A DNA stretch of 45,980 bases from contig JACPWG010000059.1 of NCBI GenBank assembly GCA_016197205.1, forward strand, positions 1 to 45,980, given 5' to 3'. Below are positions 26,091-41,182 of the stretch, piece by piece. A program made the position numbers and the translations under genes. Source of the DNA: Planctomycetota bacterium. GTDB taxonomy: Bacteria; Planctomycetota; MHYJ01; WSZJ01; JACPWG01. Under the pieces are notes generated by a model that searched no databases, had not been told where the DNA came from, and saw only the letters and a list, made by a program, of their open reading frames with translations. Position 1 is the first letter of the stretch, and each line of letters starts with the position of its first letter.

Positions 26091-26163
26091 ATCGACCGGG
26101 CGTTCTACGACCTCCGCCCCGACCTCGTCGCCACGGGCCGCACCCTCGTCGGCGCACGCCCGG
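26091..26163 (+). pseudogene. 73-bp perfect copy of an internal glnN segment
   Basis: Identical to 18447-18519 of glnN (beginning ATCGACCGGGCGTTCTACGA and ending GGCGCACGCCCGG). It is too short to be functional. Perfect identity implies recent copying within this genome, about 7.6 kb away. Confidence 0.9.
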
Positions 26164-26201
26164 GGGGCGCGGGCCCTGTCGGGCCGCCGCCGCGATTCCG
26201 C

Positions 26202-26246
26202 TTGTTATTCATGCCGTGAATGAATATCATTCACAGCATGAATAAC
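26202..26246 (+). promoter_or_regulatory. 43-bp palindrome with embedded promoter and start codon (likely autoregulatory operator)
   Basis: Arms GTTATTCATGCCGTGAATGA (26204-26223) and TCATTCACAGCATGAATAAC (26227-26246) match at 19 of 20 positions around ATA. Inside it lie TTGTTA (26202), a 17-base spacer and TATCAT (26225). Transcription would start at about 26237, next to the ATG at 26238, giving a leaderless mRNA. A dimeric repressor bound here would block the promoter. Confidence 0.7.
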
Positions 26247-27515
26247 CTATCGGACCTCCGACCTCGCATCCTGGCGCAGGAGGTCTTGACCGCGCTCGGT
26301 CGCTTTCCGGTGGTCGTGGTCAGCGGCGCCCGGCAGACGGGCAAGACGACGCTGGTCACGATGCCTCCGGTGGGAGCGGACCGGGGCTACCGCACGCTGG
26401 ACGACCTCGACGTGCTCGAACGCGCTCAGGCGGCTCCCGACGCGCTCCTCGAGGACGCCCCGAGGCTCACCCTCGACGAAGTCCAGCGCGTCCCCAGTCT
26501 GCTTCTCGCGGTCAAGCGCGCGGTCGACCGCAAGCGCGCCCCCGGCCGCTTCCTGCTCACCGGTTCCGCCAACCTCCTCCTGATGAGGCGAGTCTCCGAG
26601 AGCCTTGCCGGTCGTGCCGTCTACCTCGACCTGTGGCCCATGACGGAGGCCGAAAAGGCGGGTCGCCCGGATCCCGGCCCCTGGAGTGACTGGCTCGCCG
26701 CACGGGACGCGCGCGCCGTTCGGGCGCTGGTTCCCCCGACCTCTCCCCGGAACCGCGCGGGGGACACGGTCGCAGCCATCCTCGTGGGCGGCTATCCTTC
26801 GTCCGTGCTGGCGCAGGACCCGGAGGAGCGCGCCGCCTGGTTCGACGGCTACGTCCGCACCTACCTCGAGCGCGATCTGCGCGACCTCGCCGCGATCGGC
26901 AACCTCACGGACTTCCGCCGCCTGATGCGGCTCGCCGCCCTGCGCGCGGGCCAGGTGCTCAACCAGAGCGCGCTGGCGCGCGACGCGGGTCTGCCGCAGC
27001 CCACGGCCCACCGGTACCTCGACCTGCTCGAGACTTCCTACCAGATCTACCGGCTACCGCCGTATTCGGTCTCCCGCACAAAACGGCTGGTAAAGTCGCC
27101 CAAGCTCTACTGGACCGACGTCGGGCTCGCCGCCCATCTCGCGGCCGTGGGCTCTCGGGAGGGCCTGGCCGCCTCGCCTCTCGCCGGGGCGCTGCTCGAA
27201 AACCTCCTCCTCGCCCACTTGCTGGCCTGGCGCACCTGCGCATCGCCTCGCCCCGAACTCCACTATTGGCGCACGCACTCCGGCGAGGAGGTGGACTTCG
27301 TACTCGAATCGGGCAATCGTCTGCTGCCGATCGAGGTCAAGTCCGCCCGGCGCGTCGGACTGGGCGACGCTCGCGGCCTGGAAGCCTTCCTCGCGGAGCA
27401 CCCGAAAAGCGCCCCGTTCGGCATCCTTCTCCATGGGGGCGACGAGACGCTGTCGCTCACCGAACGAGTCGTCGCCGTGCCGCTCCGTGCCGCGCTCGTC
27501 CCGGCAACCGGGTGA
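26238..27515 (+). CDS. AAA ATPase with DUF4143 C-terminal domain
   Basis: This 425-aa protein has Walker A GARQTGKTT (30-38), Walker B RLTLDEVQR with Asp80-Glu81, and the sensor segment FLLTGSANLLLM. It is followed by a DUF4143 region with a winged-helix-like part (GQVLNQSALARDAGLPQPTAHRYLDLLE) and a nuclease-like motif EVDFVLES...LPIEVKSA. The family is widespread, mobile and of uncertain role; association with defence and toxin loci is common. The start at 26238 is chosen because the promoter inside the palindrome predicts a transcript beginning there; the ATG at 26220 is an alternative. No ribosome site is seen at either. The winged helix could let it bind its own palindrome (inference). 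Confidence 0.85.
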   Translation: MNNLSDLRPRILAQEVLTALGRFPVVVVSGARQTGKTTLVTMPPVGADRGYRTLDDLDVLERAQAAPDALLEDAPRLTLDEVQRVPSLLLAVKRAVDRKRAPGRFLLTGSANLLLMRRVSESLAGRAVYLDLWPMTEAEKAGRPDPGPWSDWLAARDARAVRALVPPTSPRNRAGDTVAAILVGGYPSSVLAQDPEERAAWFDGYVRTYLERDLRDLAAIGNLTDFRRLMRLAALRAGQVLNQSALARDAGLPQPTAHRYLDLLETSYQIYRLPPYSVSRTKRLVKSPKLYWTDVGLAAHLAAVGSREGLAASPLAGALLENLLLAHLLAWRTCASPRPELHYWRTHSGEEVDFVLESGNRLLPIEVKSARRVGLGDARGLEAFLAEHPKSAPFGILLHGGDETLSLTERVVAVPLRAALVPATG

Positions 27516-27604
27516 AAAGGTCATGTCAACCACCGCGCTAGTGGGCCTTCAATGTCGTTCCGGTAGGTCCTTCGTTTCCGTCGCAGGCGCGTCTCGCGTG
27601 GAAA

Positions 27605-27769
27605 CCGAACCGCGACCGTGAGGGAGCGGTCTGGGGTCGTTCTGCAGTGACCTCCGGTTCGAGGCCGCCGACCCGCATGGAAGCACTCCGCGAACCCAGC
27701 GGGCAGCGAGGTCGAATCCGCGGCTCTGGAAGAACGCGCGGAGACCGCTCCCTCACGGTCGCGGTTCCG
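27605..27769. repeat. Inverted repeat E (CGACCGTGAGGGAGCGGTCT arms)
   Basis: CCGAACCGCGACCGTGAGGG continuing AGCGGTCT at the left faces its reverse complement at 27742-27769, about 110 bases apart. The same 28-base word occurs once at 45493-45520. The rest of the gap 27516-27960 shows only an AT-rich promoter. Confidence 0.75.
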
Positions 27770-27897
27770 TGTGTCCGTCGCGGACCCGTTCCGCTTCAAT
27801 CGTCCCTATTTTCCCCCCGACCAAGGCTTCTTCGTCTCCGCAGGTTCGCGGGCCGCAGCCTAAATACTAACTATTTCAAATATTTCGATAATTAAGG

Positions 27898-27926
27898 TTG
27901 ACACACTAATGTTTATGCGCAATAAT
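27898..27926 (+). promoter_or_regulatory. Strong sigma70-type promoter
   Basis: TTGACA, 17-base spacer, AATAAT, in the only clearly AT-rich patch of the area, ending 34 bases before the hybrid kinase start. Confidence 0.7.
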
Positions 27927-27960
27927 TCTGGCGTTCCACCCCGAGCAGAGAGGGATCTCG

Positions 27961-30939
27961 ATGCCGGAGAGCGATCGCATGAGCCGAGGTACGCTCCTGG
28001 TGGTCGACGAAAATTCGATCTCGCGACGAATGATCCGCGCGGCTCTCCGTGCGGAAGGCTACGACGTCCTCGAGGCGGCGGACGGTCGCTCGGCCCTTCG
28101 CGTCTCGAAGGAAACCCCTCCAGACCTCGTGCTCCTCGACCTGTCCCTGCCCGACATGAGCTCGGACGCGGTCGCGGAGCAACTCCGGCGGGAGTTCGCC
28201 GGGAGGGAAGTCCCGATCCTGGGAGTGGCGGCCGCCGCGCCGGGCTCCCGTGGAACGCTCGGCGGGCTGGTCGGCTTCACCGAGGTCATCCGAAAGCCGA
28301 TCGAGCCCTCCCATCTCCTTCCCATCGTGGCCGCGGTGCTGGCACGCGGCCAGCGCAAGCGTGCGGGGCCGGGCGCGGGCAAGCGGGTCCTGGTCGTCGA
28401 CGACGACCCTGCCCTGCGCAAGCTTCACCGGCTCCAGCTCGAGGCCCTCGGCTTTCTGGTGGAGAGCGCGGAAGACGGTCGAAAGGCGCTGGAGGCGGTG
28501 CGCACGAGGCCGCCGGACATCCTCGTCAGCGACGTCCTCATGCCGAGCCTCGACGGCTTCAGCCTTTGCCTCGCCCTCCGCGCGGACGCGCGCCTGGCCC
28601 GCTTGCCCGTGGTGCTCGTATCCTCGATCTATGTCGGTGAGGAGGACCGGAGGATGGCCCGGGCCGTCGGCGCAACCGACCTCGTGGTCCCGATCGGACG
28701 GCCCAACGCCGTGCCGGATGCGGTCCTGCGCGCCTGCTCCGCGACCCCGTCCCCCGCGGCCTCGCAGCCCCCCGGGATCCCGCCGCTCTACGCGTCTCCC
28801 GTGCCCGGGCCCGCGCACGCCCGCCACCTGGAGCGACTCACGGCCCTCTATCTGAACCAGGCGCGACGGCTCGCCCTGCTCGAGGCCGGCTTTCGCCTGG
28901 TGGTGGGGCTCGCCGAAACGCTGGACGAAAACTCCACCATCTCCGCCCTCCTCGAGGACGGCGTGCCCCGCTGCCTCAACGCGGCGGGTCTCTCGCGCGG
29001 CGCGGCCCTGTTGCCCGACGGGCCCGAGCGGTTCCGCCTGGCGGCCCACTGTGGGTACGCCCCGGACGATCTCTCCTCGCTCGAACGGCTCTTCGGCTGC
29101 GTGGAGCTGCTCCACCAGGTGGTCCGGACCCGGGAGCCGCTCCTGCTCAGGGGAGAGGCGGGCGAACCCGCGGCCGCTGCGACCCTCCTCGAACGCACCC
29201 GCTCGCGGTCCCTCCTCCTCGCACCGATCTCCGCCGGCCACGATACGCCGGGCGTTCTCCTGCTCGCCCTGGAGGCGAGCGACATGGATCGTGACTGGAT
29301 CTCGATCGCTCGCGCCCTGGGCAGCCAGCTCGGCCTGATGATCGCCATCACGCGCGCGGTCGCGTCCCTCGCGACCCGGGAACGCCAGAACGAGTCCATC
29401 CTGAATTCCGCCGCGGAAGGGATCTGCGGCGTCGACGAGACCGGTCGGCTCACCTTCGCCAATCCCGCCGCGTCCCGGATGACCGGCTACGCGGTTCGGG
29501 AGCTGCTCGGGCAGGAGCTCCGGCGTCTCCTCCTCCACACCCGGCCGGCCGGTGAGCCGGGCGAAGGCGAGACGGGCGGGCCCACCGCCGCCCTGCATCC
29601 GGACGCCGGTCGGCAGGTTGCTGAAGGCGTATTCTGGCGGAAGGACGGCGGCTCGTTCCCGGTCGAATACACGACCATGCCCATCCGGGAGGGGGCACGG
29701 TGCACGGGCATGGTCGTCACGTTTCGGGACGTCACGGAGCGCCGCCGGGCCCAGGCGGCCATCCTGGAATCGCATCGACGCCTCGAGCAGGCGCTGCAGG
29801 ACCTCCGTCGCACCCAAGACCAGCTTGTCCAGCAGGAGCGCCTGCGCGCGCTCGGCCAGATGGCCACCGGCATCGCGCACGACCTGAACAACGCCCTCGT
29901 GCCCATCTTGGGCTGCAGCGAGCTGCTGCTCTCGGCCTCGGCGCCCGCGAACGACCCCTCCTTCGTGCGGGAGCAGGTCGGGCTCATCCACGCAGGCGCG
30001 GAGATCGCCACCGGAGTCGTGCGACGTCTCTGCCTCTTCGCGCGAGGCTCGGACTCGGCCTCCCGGGTGCCGGTGGACCTTCCCCTGCTGGTCCAGCAAG
30101 TGGTGGAGCTGACCCGCCCCCGCTGGCGAAACGAGGCGATGGGCGAGGGCCGGACGATCGGCATCGAGACGAGGCTGGAGCCGACGCCTCCGGTTCTCGC
30201 GAGCCCCACCGGGCTCAAGGAGTCCATGGTCAACCTGGTCTTCAATGCGCTGGAGGCGATGCCGGCGGGCGGGATCCTGACCCTTGCGACGCGCGCGGAA
30301 CAGGACCAGGTCGTCGTCGAGGTCTCCGACACGGGGACCGGGATGCCGGAGGAAGTGCGTCGCCGCTGCTTTGAACCGTTCTTCACCACGAAGGGCGTCA
30401 AGGGAACGGGTCTGGGGTTGGCCATGGTCTACGGCATCGTCCGGCAGGAGGGCGGCTCGATCGAGGTCACGAGCCAGGTGGGCCAGGGGACGCGCTTCGT
30501 TCTCAGGTTCCCCGCCTTGCCGACGCCTCCAACCCCGCCCCCCCCCGCCGAGACCCCCAAGGCCGGCGTCCCGCCCCTCCGCATCCTGCTCGTCGAGGAC
30601 GAGGAGCTGGTCCGCAGCCTGATGTCGTCGATCCTGGAACTCGATGCGCACGACGTCCAGCTCGCCGTCGATGGCCAGGACGGGTTGGCGAAGTTCAAGG
30701 AAGGCACGTTCGATCTGGTGATCACGGACCGTGCGATGCCTCGGCTGCGCGGCGACCAGCTCGCCGAGGAAATCAAGCGACTCTCCCCCAAGACGCCGAT
30801 CCTGATGGTTTCCGGCTTTGGCGACCTCATGGCCACACAGGGAGAGAAGCCGGCCGGCGTCGATGCCGTGCTGGGCAAGCCGGTCCGGATCGAGGCTCTG
30901 CGGGATGCGATCCGCGAAGTCGTGACGCGCACGAGGTAG
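27961..30939 (+). CDS. Soluble multi-receiver hybrid histidine kinase (REC-REC-GAF-PAS-HisKA-HATPase-REC)
   Basis: This 992-aa protein has REC1 with Asp60 (LVLLDLSLPD) and Lys in IRKPI. REC2 has Asp191 (ILVSDVLMPS) but no proper Lys (VVPIGRPN), so it may be impaired. A GAF-like region covers about 300-475, and a PAS about 478-600 (NSAAEGICGVDETGRLTFAN). HisKA has His640 (IAHDLNNALVP), HATPase_c has NLVFNALEAM, DTGTGMP and GTGLGL, and the C-terminal REC3 has Asp923 (LVITDRAMPR) with Lys in GKPVR. No membrane helix is seen. It probably integrates phosphate from other kinases with a cytoplasmic ligand. The ATG at 27961 follows GAGGG; Met at 27979, with GGAGAG, is an equally good start. It is transcribed alone from the promoter at 27898. 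Confidence 0.93.
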   Translation: MPESDRMSRGTLLVVDENSISRRMIRAALRAEGYDVLEAADGRSALRVSKETPPDLVLLDLSLPDMSSDAVAEQLRREFAGREVPILGVAAAAPGSRGTLGGLVGFTEVIRKPIEPSHLLPIVAAVLARGQRKRAGPGAGKRVLVVDDDPALRKLHRLQLEALGFLVESAEDGRKALEAVRTRPPDILVSDVLMPSLDGFSLCLALRADARLARLPVVLVSSIYVGEEDRRMARAVGATDLVVPIGRPNAVPDAVLRACSATPSPAASQPPGIPPLYASPVPGPAHARHLERLTALYLNQARRLALLEAGFRLVVGLAETLDENSTISALLEDGVPRCLNAAGLSRGAALLPDGPERFRLAAHCGYAPDDLSSLERLFGCVELLHQVVRTREPLLLRGEAGEPAAAATLLERTRSRSLLLAPISAGHDTPGVLLLALEASDMDRDWISIARALGSQLGLMIAITRAVASLATRERQNESILNSAAEGICGVDETGRLTFANPAASRMTGYAVRELLGQELRRLLLHTRPAGEPGEGETGGPTAALHPDAGRQVAEGVFWRKDGGSFPVEYTTMPIREGARCTGMVVTFRDVTERRRAQAAILESHRRLEQALQDLRRTQDQLVQQERLRALGQMATGIAHDLNNALVPILGCSELLLSASAPANDPSFVREQVGLIHAGAEIATGVVRRLCLFARGSDSASRVPVDLPLLVQQVVELTRPRWRNEAMGEGRTIGIETRLEPTPPVLASPTGLKESMVNLVFNALEAMPAGGILTLATRAEQDQVVVEVSDTGTGMPEEVRRRCFEPFFTTKGVKGTGLGLAMVYGIVRQEGGSIEVTSQVGQGTRFVLRFPALPTPPTPPPPAETPKAGVPPLRILLVEDEELVRSLMSSILELDAHDVQLAVDGQDGLAKFKEGTFDLVITDRAMPRLRGDQLAEEIKRLSPKTPILMVSGFGDLMATQGEKPAGVDAVLGKPVRIEALRDAIREVVTRTR

Positions 30940-31011
30940 TGCTTGGGCAGCTTGGATGCGCAGCGCGTGATGAAAGGGGACGAAAGGCTCGACGAAGGCT
31001 AGACGAAGGCT

Positions 31012-31581
31012 CAAGGCTCAATGATCAATTTTCAAACAAATGCTCAAGTCTCAATGCTCAATGCCGGCCAATGCGCCCCGCGTGGGAAATTCCACGGCCT
31101 TGCGACCTATTGTGGCATGTTTCAAACGAGGGTAACACATTCTTGCGAGCCGGACCATGCGCAGCGCCGAAGGCGCGGGAGAATGTAGCCAGGGCCGAAG
31201 GCCCTGGTCTGGTCCACGCGACGCGCAGAGCCCTGAAAGGGCGACAGAACGCCTTGGCGCCATGCGCGTCATGTCGCCCTTTCAGGGCTCGGTCTTCTGG
31301 TGACCCGATACCAGGGCCGTTGGCCCTGGCTACATTCTTGAGCCCCTACAGGGCTCGACCGTACCAAACGCAGTAGTTCGCGTGTTACCCGAAAACGCCG
31401 GCGTTTGAACCATGCCCCTATTGTCCGGTCCGCTCCGAGCCTTGAGCATTGAGAGTTCGTCCGCCCCCCGAGGTTCGACCACCGCCGCCCCCGTGATCGG
31501 CCCAGCCACTGTTCGATTCGCTCCAGCCTGCTCTGAGCCTTGAACATTGAGCATTGTTTGAAAATTGATCATTGAGCCTTG
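31012..31581. mobile_element. Gene-less element with CAAGGCTCAATGATCAATTT arms
   Basis: The left arm (CAAGGCTCAATGATCAATTT, then TCAAACAAATGCTCAA) and the right arm (its complement, ending at 31581) match over about 38 bases. Between them lie a nested cruciform (31181-31337), a stretch that reads into TTGCGAGC/GAGCCCCTACAGG, and a second short CTCAATG word block at 31439. No reading frame stands out, so the 730-bp gap before the giant kinase has no gene. The arms resemble repeat S. Confidence 0.65.
31181..31337. repeat. Nested cruciform repeat
   Basis: The outer arms are GAATGTAGCCAGGGCC... at 31181-31208 and its complement at 31310-31337; each arm also folds on itself (CCAGGGCC/GGCCCTGG). 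The inner arms GAGCCCTGAAAGGGCGACA (31228) and TGTCGCCCTTTCAGGGCTC (31272) are a perfect 19-bp inverted repeat 25 bases apart. Confidence 0.85.
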
Positions 31582-31672
31582 AAACTTCGTCCGCCTCCTG
31601 ACTCTCGCCCCCCGCAACCTGTTCGCTCTCCCAGCCCCTATTCGCTCGCCTCACACGCACAGGAGGTCCGTC

Positions 31673-39367
<7,695 letters not shown>

Positions 39368-39374
39368 GCCCGCG

Positions 39375-39919
39375 GAATGACCAAGGACCAATTTCCAATG
39401 ACCATTCAAGGAGCAAGGCCCAATGACCAGAGGGGCGGGGGATGGCAAGCGGGCGTTCGATCTGGAAGAGCGAACGGCCCGGTTCGGCGAGGCCGTGATC
39501 GACTTCGCCAAGAAAGTGAGAATCAACGAGATCACGGAGCGACTGGTCCCACAGGTCGTGGCCGCGGCAACCAGCGTGGGGGCCAACTACTGTGAGGCCG
39601 ACGAGGCGGAGTCGAAAAAGGACTTCCGACACAAGATCTGCATCGCAAAGAAGGAGGCCAGGGAGAGCAAACACTACATCCGGATGCTGGTACGCGCCCA
39701 ACCGGACCTGAAACCGGCTGCGACACCCCTCTGGCAGGAGGGCAAGGAGCTCACCCTCATTTTCGCCTCGATTGTCCGCCGCTGCGACGGCGAGGAAGAA
39801 CAATGACCGCTACCTCGCGGAGGGCCTGCTACGCTCGTTCGTGAGTGGGTCGTGCGTCGCTCGTTGGTCATTGGTCCTTCCTCATTGAATGGTCATTGGA
39901 AATTGGGCCTTGGTCATTC
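39375..39919. mobile_element. Four-helix-bundle gene with long inverted AATGACCA arms (repeat S element)
   Basis: The left arm (39375-39429, GAATGACCAAGGACCAATTT...) and right arm (39862-39919, read on the minus strand GAATGACCAAGGCCCAATTT...) match over about 50 bases with a few changes. They enclose a single gene of the S23/IVP family. The left arm starts eight bases after the giant kinase stop and the right arm ends 21 bases before cheR. Gene-less arms occur at 9019-9186 and 9455-9512. Confidence 0.65.
39423..39806 (+). CDS. Four-helix bundle protein (23S rRNA intervening-sequence protein family, S23/IVP)
   Basis: This 127-aa protein matches the family pattern: a first helix starting FDLEERTARFGEAVIDFA, then VVAAATSVGANYCEADEAES, KKDFRHKICIAKKEARESKH, and a closing helix LTLIFASIVRR. 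Members form pentameric four-helix bundles and are related in fold to Avd of diversity-generating retroelements; their job is unknown. The ATG at 39423 lies within the left inverted arm (CAATGACCAG), so the start codon itself is part of the repeat, and no good ribosome site is visible. No reverse transcriptase or rRNA gene is nearby. It separates the giant kinase from cheR. Confidence 0.87.
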   Translation: MTRGAGDGKRAFDLEERTARFGEAVIDFAKKVRINEITERLVPQVVAAATSVGANYCEADEAESKKDFRHKICIAKKEARESKHYIRMLVRAQPDLKPAATPLWQEGKELTLIFASIVRRCDGEEEQ

Positions 39920-39940
39920 TTCGGGGAGACTTGGTTCCCA

Positions 39941-40768
39941 ATGCCCCTCGCAGACGAAGCCGAAGCCCTGGAACTCGACCTCCTGCTCGAGGCGCTGCAC
40001 CGGCGCTACGGGCTGGACTTCCGCGGCTATTCCCGGGACTCCCTGCTTCCCCGGGTGCGCTACCGTGTCCAGGCCGAGGGCTTGCGGACGGTGAGTGGCC
40101 TCCTGGAGCGCGTCCTCCATGACAGGGACTGCCTCGAACGTCTCCTGCTCCACCTCACGAGCCATGGCAGCCCCATGTTCTCTGAACCCACTTTCTACCA
40201 CGCCCTGCGCGAGAAGGTGATGCCCCAGCTCCGGACCTATCCCTTCATCCGTGTCTGGCACGCGGGCTGCGCGACCGGCGAGGAGGTCTACTCGACGGCC
40301 ATCGTGCTGCACGAAGAGGGTCTGCTGGAACGCTGCCGGATCTATGCCACCGACCTGAGCGAAACCGTGCTCAAAAAGGCGCCCGAAGGGAGCTTCCCAC
40401 TCGCCGCCATGCAGGAGTGCGCCTTCAACTACATCCTTTCCGGGGGGAAGAGTTCGCTCTCCGCCTACTATGCGTCCGCCGACCATCAGGCCCTCCTGCT
40501 CCCCTGGCTTCGCAAAAACCTTGTCTTCGCACAGCACAACCTCGTCACGGACGCCTCTTTCAACGAGTTCCACCTCATTTTCTGCCGCAACGTCACGATG
40601 TACTTCAACAAACCCCTGCAGCAGCGCGTCTTCGCCCTGATTCACGGCAGTCTCCCTCGGCTCGGCATCCTGGCCCTGGGCAGGAAGGAGTCGATCCGCC
40701 TCAGCCCTTTCCACGCCTGCTACGGGGAGCTCGACGAGGAAGAGAGGCTCTACCGGCGCCACCGATAG
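39941..40768 (+). CDS. cheR: CheR-type chemoreceptor/glutamate methyltransferase
   Basis: This 275-aa protein, normal CheR length, has an N-terminal helical domain (1-75) followed by the methyltransferase fold. The AdoMet loop is HAGCATGEE (107-115), then IYATDLSETVLKKA, a small beta subdomain, and FHLIFCRNVTMYFNKPLQQR, the family NVxxYF signature. It would methylate glutamates on a cytoplasmic receptor or kinase partner. No CheB or MCP is visible in the window. The ATG at 39941 follows GGGGAG by 12 bases, a long spacer; the longer frame from 39845 lies in the repeat S arm and is rejected. It lies between the giant kinase and a REC-kinase. Confidence 0.92.
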   Translation: MPLADEAEALELDLLLEALHRRYGLDFRGYSRDSLLPRVRYRVQAEGLRTVSGLLERVLHDRDCLERLLLHLTSHGSPMFSEPTFYHALREKVMPQLRTYPFIRVWHAGCATGEEVYSTAIVLHEEGLLERCRIYATDLSETVLKKAPEGSFPLAAMQECAFNYILSGGKSSLSAYYASADHQALLLPWLRKNLVFAQHNLVTDASFNEFHLIFCRNVTMYFNKPLQQRVFALIHGSLPRLGILALGRKESIRLSPFHACYGELDEEERLYRRHR

Positions 40769-40857
40769 GAACCACCGTCACAGGGTCGACAAACCCGCGC
40801 AAGCCGTCCTCCGTCGGCCCTCGGGTGGTCAACCTGGATCTTTGAGACTTGGGCATA

Positions 40858-41002
40858 GCGCCCGCGCAAAAATAACTGCGCAGATTCGGACCTCGTGGCT
40901 CCTGGGGGCGCGGCCCTCTGGGCCGCGCTGCGCGGGCCGGAGGCCCGCGCCCCCAGGCATCGGTCGATCCACGGAAATGTAAAGTAATTCTCGCGCGGGC
41001 GC
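40858..41002. mobile_element. MITE-like repeat A, copy 3
   Basis: 145 bp with intact GCGCCCGCGCAA and TCGCGCGGGCGC ends, flanked on both sides by ATA (possible 3-bp target duplication). Same orientation as the other copies. It fills most of the 414-base gap between cheR and the REC-kinase. Confidence 0.82.
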
Positions 41003-41035
41003 ATAGCCCGCGATCCTACAGCGAAACTCTCGCTA

Positions 41036-41095
41036 TCAGCCCTGAGCCTTGAGCCTTCCCTGAAAATTGAGCATTGAGACTTGAGACTTCTCTCA
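41036..41095. repeat. CTTGAG/CATTGAG-type array
   Basis: CCCTGAGCCTTGAGCCTTCC, GAAAATTGAGCATTGAGACT and TGAGACTTCTCTC are the same words seen at 13557-13702 and 31012-31581. No partner arm was found close by. Confidence 0.5.
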
Positions 41096-41182
41096 CCCTC
41101 TTCCCGTTTGTGGCAGAGCTCTCGCTCGTCCGCCGGCCATGTCCGTCCACCAAGGGGTGCTACCTCAAGGGGTGCTACCTCC

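Noticed and set aside
26220..26237. Upstream ATG for the DUF4143 gene
   Set aside because: It precedes or overlaps the -10 box predicted inside the palindrome, so it would not be transcribed from that promoter; kept only as an alternative.
20206..27515. BREX, DISARM or other multi-gene defence island
   Set aside because: No PglX/PglZ, helicase or methyltransferase genes are present; only the McrBC-like pair, a toxin-like remnant and a DUF4143 ATPase.
39423..39806. Avd component of a diversity-generating retroelement
   Set aside because: The fold family is related, but no reverse transcriptase, template repeat or variable repeat is visible in the window.
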